Positions 6,287-7,887 of a stretch of 7,887 nt of DNA are shown here, piece after piece. The notes under the pieces were generated by a model, which saw nothing but the letters and a program-made list of their open reading frames with translations, had not been told where the DNA came from and made no database searches. The translations under genes and the position numbers were made by a program. The number at the start of each line of letters is the position of its first letter. Position 1 is the stretch's first letter. Location: contig CAIKKO010000595.1 in assembly GCA_903828025.1 (NCBI GenBank), positions 1 to 7,887 of the forward strand. The letters are read 5' to 3'. The stretch comes from an uncultured Sphingomonadales bacterium. GTDB taxonomy: Bacteria; Pseudomonadota; Alphaproteobacteria; Sphingomonadales; Sphingomonadaceae.

Positions 6287-7096
6287 TCAGTTCCCCGCGT
6301 CCGCCGCCAATGCAGCCATCGCCGCGCCGATCGAGGCGCTCATTTCCGCCGGGCGCGGGTTGCGGCGCAAGGTCAACCCGCCGTTGATCTGCAGGTTCTG
6401 GCCCGACATGAAGCAATCATCGCTAACCACCCAGAGCGCGGCCTTGGCGATATCTTCCGAGGTGCCGACGCGGCCGAGCGGATATTCCTTGATGAACGCA
6501 TCGACGAGGCCCGGCACCGCAAACGAAGCCTCGGTCATCGGGCTTTCGGTGAAGCCGGGCGAGAGCACATTGGCGCGGATGCCTTGCGGGCCATACTGGT
6601 TCGCCACGCAGCGGATCAGCGCCTCTGACGCCGCCTTGGTGCCGATATAGGCGGCATGGTCGTCGATCACGCATTGCGTGGTGGCCGACGAGATCTGCAC
6701 CAGCGAGCCGCCATGCGGCATCGCACGGACGAAGGCGCTAAGGAAATAGTGCACGCCCTTGAACTGCAGCGCGATGATCTGCTCCAGCTCATCCTCGGTG
6801 ATATCGTGGAGCGACTTGAGCAGGCCCCAGCCGGTCGCGTTGATCGCGATATCGACTTTGCCGTGGCGCTCGACCACCGTGGTCGCCAGCGCCTCGACAT
6901 CGGCCTTCTTCGAGATATCGCACAGCGCCCAATCGCCCGCGATCGCCCCGGCGAACTTCTTGAGCTCGTCCGCGCGGCGGCCCGAAACAACCACTTTGGC
7001 CCCGGCATCAGACAGCGCGCGGGCGATGTGCTGGCCCATGTTGCCCGCCCCTGCCGCGCCGATCACCACGGCCACTTTGCCCGAAAGATTGGTCAT
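6287..7096 (-). CDS. SDR-family NADP(H)-type oxidoreductase with atypical active-site residues
   Basis: 269 residues. Seen: a variant cofactor loop GAAGAGNMG (13-21); Ser38-Gly-Arg40-Arg41 after the second strand, whose arginines suit NADP(H); NATG (86-89) where NNAG is usual; LQFKG (110-114), putting Gln111 where the tetrad Asn normally sits; Ser136/Ser137; and YIGTK with Tyr150 and Lys154. The catalytic Ser-Tyr-Lys is intact, so activity is plausible despite the altered Asn. After the normal C-terminal QINGG (236-240) there is a further tail of 29 residues ending in an Ala-rich helix, longer than in most SDRs. The ATG at 7096 is chosen for its GGAGG 10 nt upstream and its position 5 nt after the upstream stop; an in-frame ATG at 7333 would bury the monooxygenase-like gene. 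Last gene of unit C; substrate unknown. Confidence 0.91.
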   Translation of the reverse strand: MTNLSGKVAVVIGAAGAGNMGQHIARALSDAGAKVVVSGRRADELKKFAGAIAGDWALCDISKKADVEALATTVVERHGKVDIAINATGWGLLKSLHDITEDELEQIIALQFKGVHYFLSAFVRAMPHGGSLVQISSATTQCVIDDHAAYIGTKAASEALIRCVANQYGPQGIRANVLSPGFTESPMTEASFAVPGLVDAFIKEYPLGRVGTSEDIAKAALWVVSDDCFMSGQNLQINGGLTLRRNPRPAEMSASIGAAMAALAADAGN

Positions 7097-7101
7097 GGCG
7101 T

Positions 7102-7452
7102 TCAGTCCTCCGCCGTCAGGAAAGTTGCTGTGGCGACGCCGTCGGGCCCATAGACCGGTTCGGACAGATCGCAGCGATACTTGCGCGTGGCGGCCCCCAG
7201 AATGGTGAACCCGGCAAGGTGCGCGCCCATCTTGAAATAGGATTCGGCGAGCAAGTGCACGGCCAGATCCTCGGCGGTTTCCCATTCCTCGAACACATGG
7301 ATGCGGCCGGGATGGTGCGGATCGAGGCTCCACGCGTAGTGGCGGCAGCCCTTCTCCGCCAGCGCCATGTCAATCAGCGGCTTGGCATCGGCCAGCACTG
7401 CATCCCGGACTTCCGGCGCAAAATCAATTTCCCCCGCAACGACCACGATCAT
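7102..7452 (-). CDS. Antibiotic-biosynthesis-monooxygenase (ABM) fold protein, putative quinol monooxygenase type
   Basis: 116 residues, the normal size of a single ABM ferredoxin-like domain that works as a dimer. Seen: an N-terminal strand MIVVVAGEIDF (1-11); GCRHYAWSLDP (35-45); a strand ending FEEWETAEDL (54-63), the family's E-x-W block, with Glu55, Glu56 and Trp57; His66 four residues further; and a last strand around residues 88-94. Members include cofactor-free quinol monooxygenases (YgiN, ActVA-Orf6) and also many proteins without known oxygenase activity, so the reaction is not settled. The ATG at 7452 is 4 nt after the stop of the SnoaL-like gene and has AAAGGG 7 nt upstream, which overlaps that gene's end; its own stop is 5 nt before the SDR start. 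This spacing places it firmly in unit C. Confidence 0.86.
   Translation of the reverse strand: MIVVVAGEIDFAPEVRDAVLADAKPLIDMALAEKGCRHYAWSLDPHHPGRIHVFEEWETAEDLAVHLLAESYFKMGAHLAGFTILGAATRKYRCDLSEPVYGPDGVATATFLTAED
7107..7111 (-). promoter_or_regulatory. Ribosome binding site fixing the start of the unit C SDR gene
   Basis: GGAGG on the minus strand, 10 nt before the ATG at 7096, inside the last codons of the ABM-fold gene. It supports the internal ATG over the in-frame ATG at 7333. Confidence 0.75.
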
Positions 7453-7456
7453 GCTC

Positions 7457-7867
7457 TTACCCTTTCAACACGACAAAGCTGCGGCTCTGGTAGAGCCAGG
7501 TTCCGTCCTTGCGGACATAATGGTCCTCGTAGCGGCCCACGGTGCGCCGCAAGTTGCCTTCGAGGTCTTCGAGCACTTCGCTGGTGTAGAGGCGGCCGGT
7601 GGCGGTATCGCCGGTGATCTCGATCGCGCCGACTTGCGAGAAGAACGCGACAAACGCGAAGCTGGACATCGCGCCGGTCCACAAGCCGACAATCGCCGGC
7701 TTGCCTTCAACCGGCGTGCCCATGAGATCCCACGAGGCGTCGTCGGCCCACAGCGCGCCCCAGTCCGCCGCATCGCGCCGGAACACGGCATCGGCATAGC
7801 ATTCATGCAGCGCGCGGATGGCGAGCTGGTCCTCGATCGGTCCGGTAATTGCCCCGGTGGTTGTCAT
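7457..7867 (-). CDS. SnoaL-like (NTF2-like fold) protein, possible hydratase/dehydratase/isomerase relative
   Basis: 136 residues, a typical SnoaL-like single domain. Seen: helix IEDQLAIRALHECYADAV (11-28), then DAADWGALWADDASWDL (32-48), the usual helix-to-strand opening of the SnoaL_4 type; the strand IEITGDTATGRLYTSE (82-97); and the closing GRYEDHYVRKDGTW (111-124) and YQSRSFVVL (126-134). Relatives include bile-acid dehydratases, scytalone dehydratase and ring-hydroxylating dioxygenase small subunits. The only histidines are His21 and His116; none falls just before the IEITGD strand where dehydratase-type members carry a catalytic His (position judged by eye), so a standard dehydratase role is doubtful. 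Start ATG at 7867 has GGGAGAG 5 nt upstream (7873-7879). First visible gene of unit C; its promoter, or further operon genes, lie beyond the window. Confidence 0.87.
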   Translation of the reverse strand: MTTTGAITGPIEDQLAIRALHECYADAVFRRDAADWGALWADDASWDLMGTPVEGKPAIVGLWTGAMSSFAFVAFFSQVGAIEITGDTATGRLYTSEVLEDLEGNLRRTVGRYEDHYVRKDGTWLYQSRSFVVLKG

Positions 7868-7887
7868 GTGTTCTCTCCCAAGGCGGC

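Overview
The window looks like a catabolic gene neighbourhood from a GC-rich alphaproteobacterium, most likely a sphingomonad (Novosphingobium/Sphingobium type). This rests on strongly GC-biased third codon positions, on the enzyme mix (a stilbene-dioxygenase-like carotenoid oxygenase beside an acyl-CoA ligase, several SDRs, a limonene-epoxide-hydrolase-like protein and a ThuA protein), and on a GGGGAGAG-type palindrome pair between genes. The taxonomic call is inference; the window has no rRNA, tRNA or taxonomic marker.

Layout. Three transcription units are packed tightly. Unit A (minus strand, 2851 down to 1, leaving the window) reads MDR-family NADP oxidoreductase, ThuA-domain protein, limonene-epoxide-hydrolase-family protein, then an SDR cut by the window edge. 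Its junctions are 3 nt, a 4-nt overlap (ATGA) and a 1-nt overlap (TGATG), so it is almost certainly one translationally coupled operon. Unit B (plus strand, 3096 to 6161) is a carotenoid oxygenase/lignostilbene-dioxygenase homologue followed 12 nt later by an AMP-forming acyl-CoA synthetase. Units A and B diverge from a 244-nt control region that holds four copies of a 13-bp direct repeat. Unit C (minus strand, 7867 down to 6287) reads SnoaL-like protein, antibiotic-biosynthesis-monooxygenase-fold protein, SDR, with 4- and 5-nt gaps. B and C converge on a 125-nt spacer with two strong GC hairpins that are reverse complements of each other, plus a third weaker hairpin.

How the genes may work together (inference). 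The set suits oxidative breakdown of an unsaturated, probably terpenoid or aryl-alkene compound. The oxygenase would split a C=C bond into carbonyls, the SDRs would interconvert alcohols and ketones, the MDR enzyme would reduce an enal or enone double bond, the epoxide-hydrolase-like and SnoaL-like proteins would hydrate or isomerise intermediates, and the ligase would make the CoA thioester that enters beta-oxidation-like steps. The substrate cannot be read from the sequence. The oxygenase has the four iron-binding histidines but appears to lack the Tyr/Lys pair that holds the phenolic hydroxyl in known lignostilbene dioxygenases, which argues for a different substrate. No regulator, transporter, aldehyde dehydrogenase or thiolase is present, so the pathway must draw on genes outside the window. 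No mobile element, CRISPR array or RNA gene was seen, and no gene-free stretch exceeds 300 nt.
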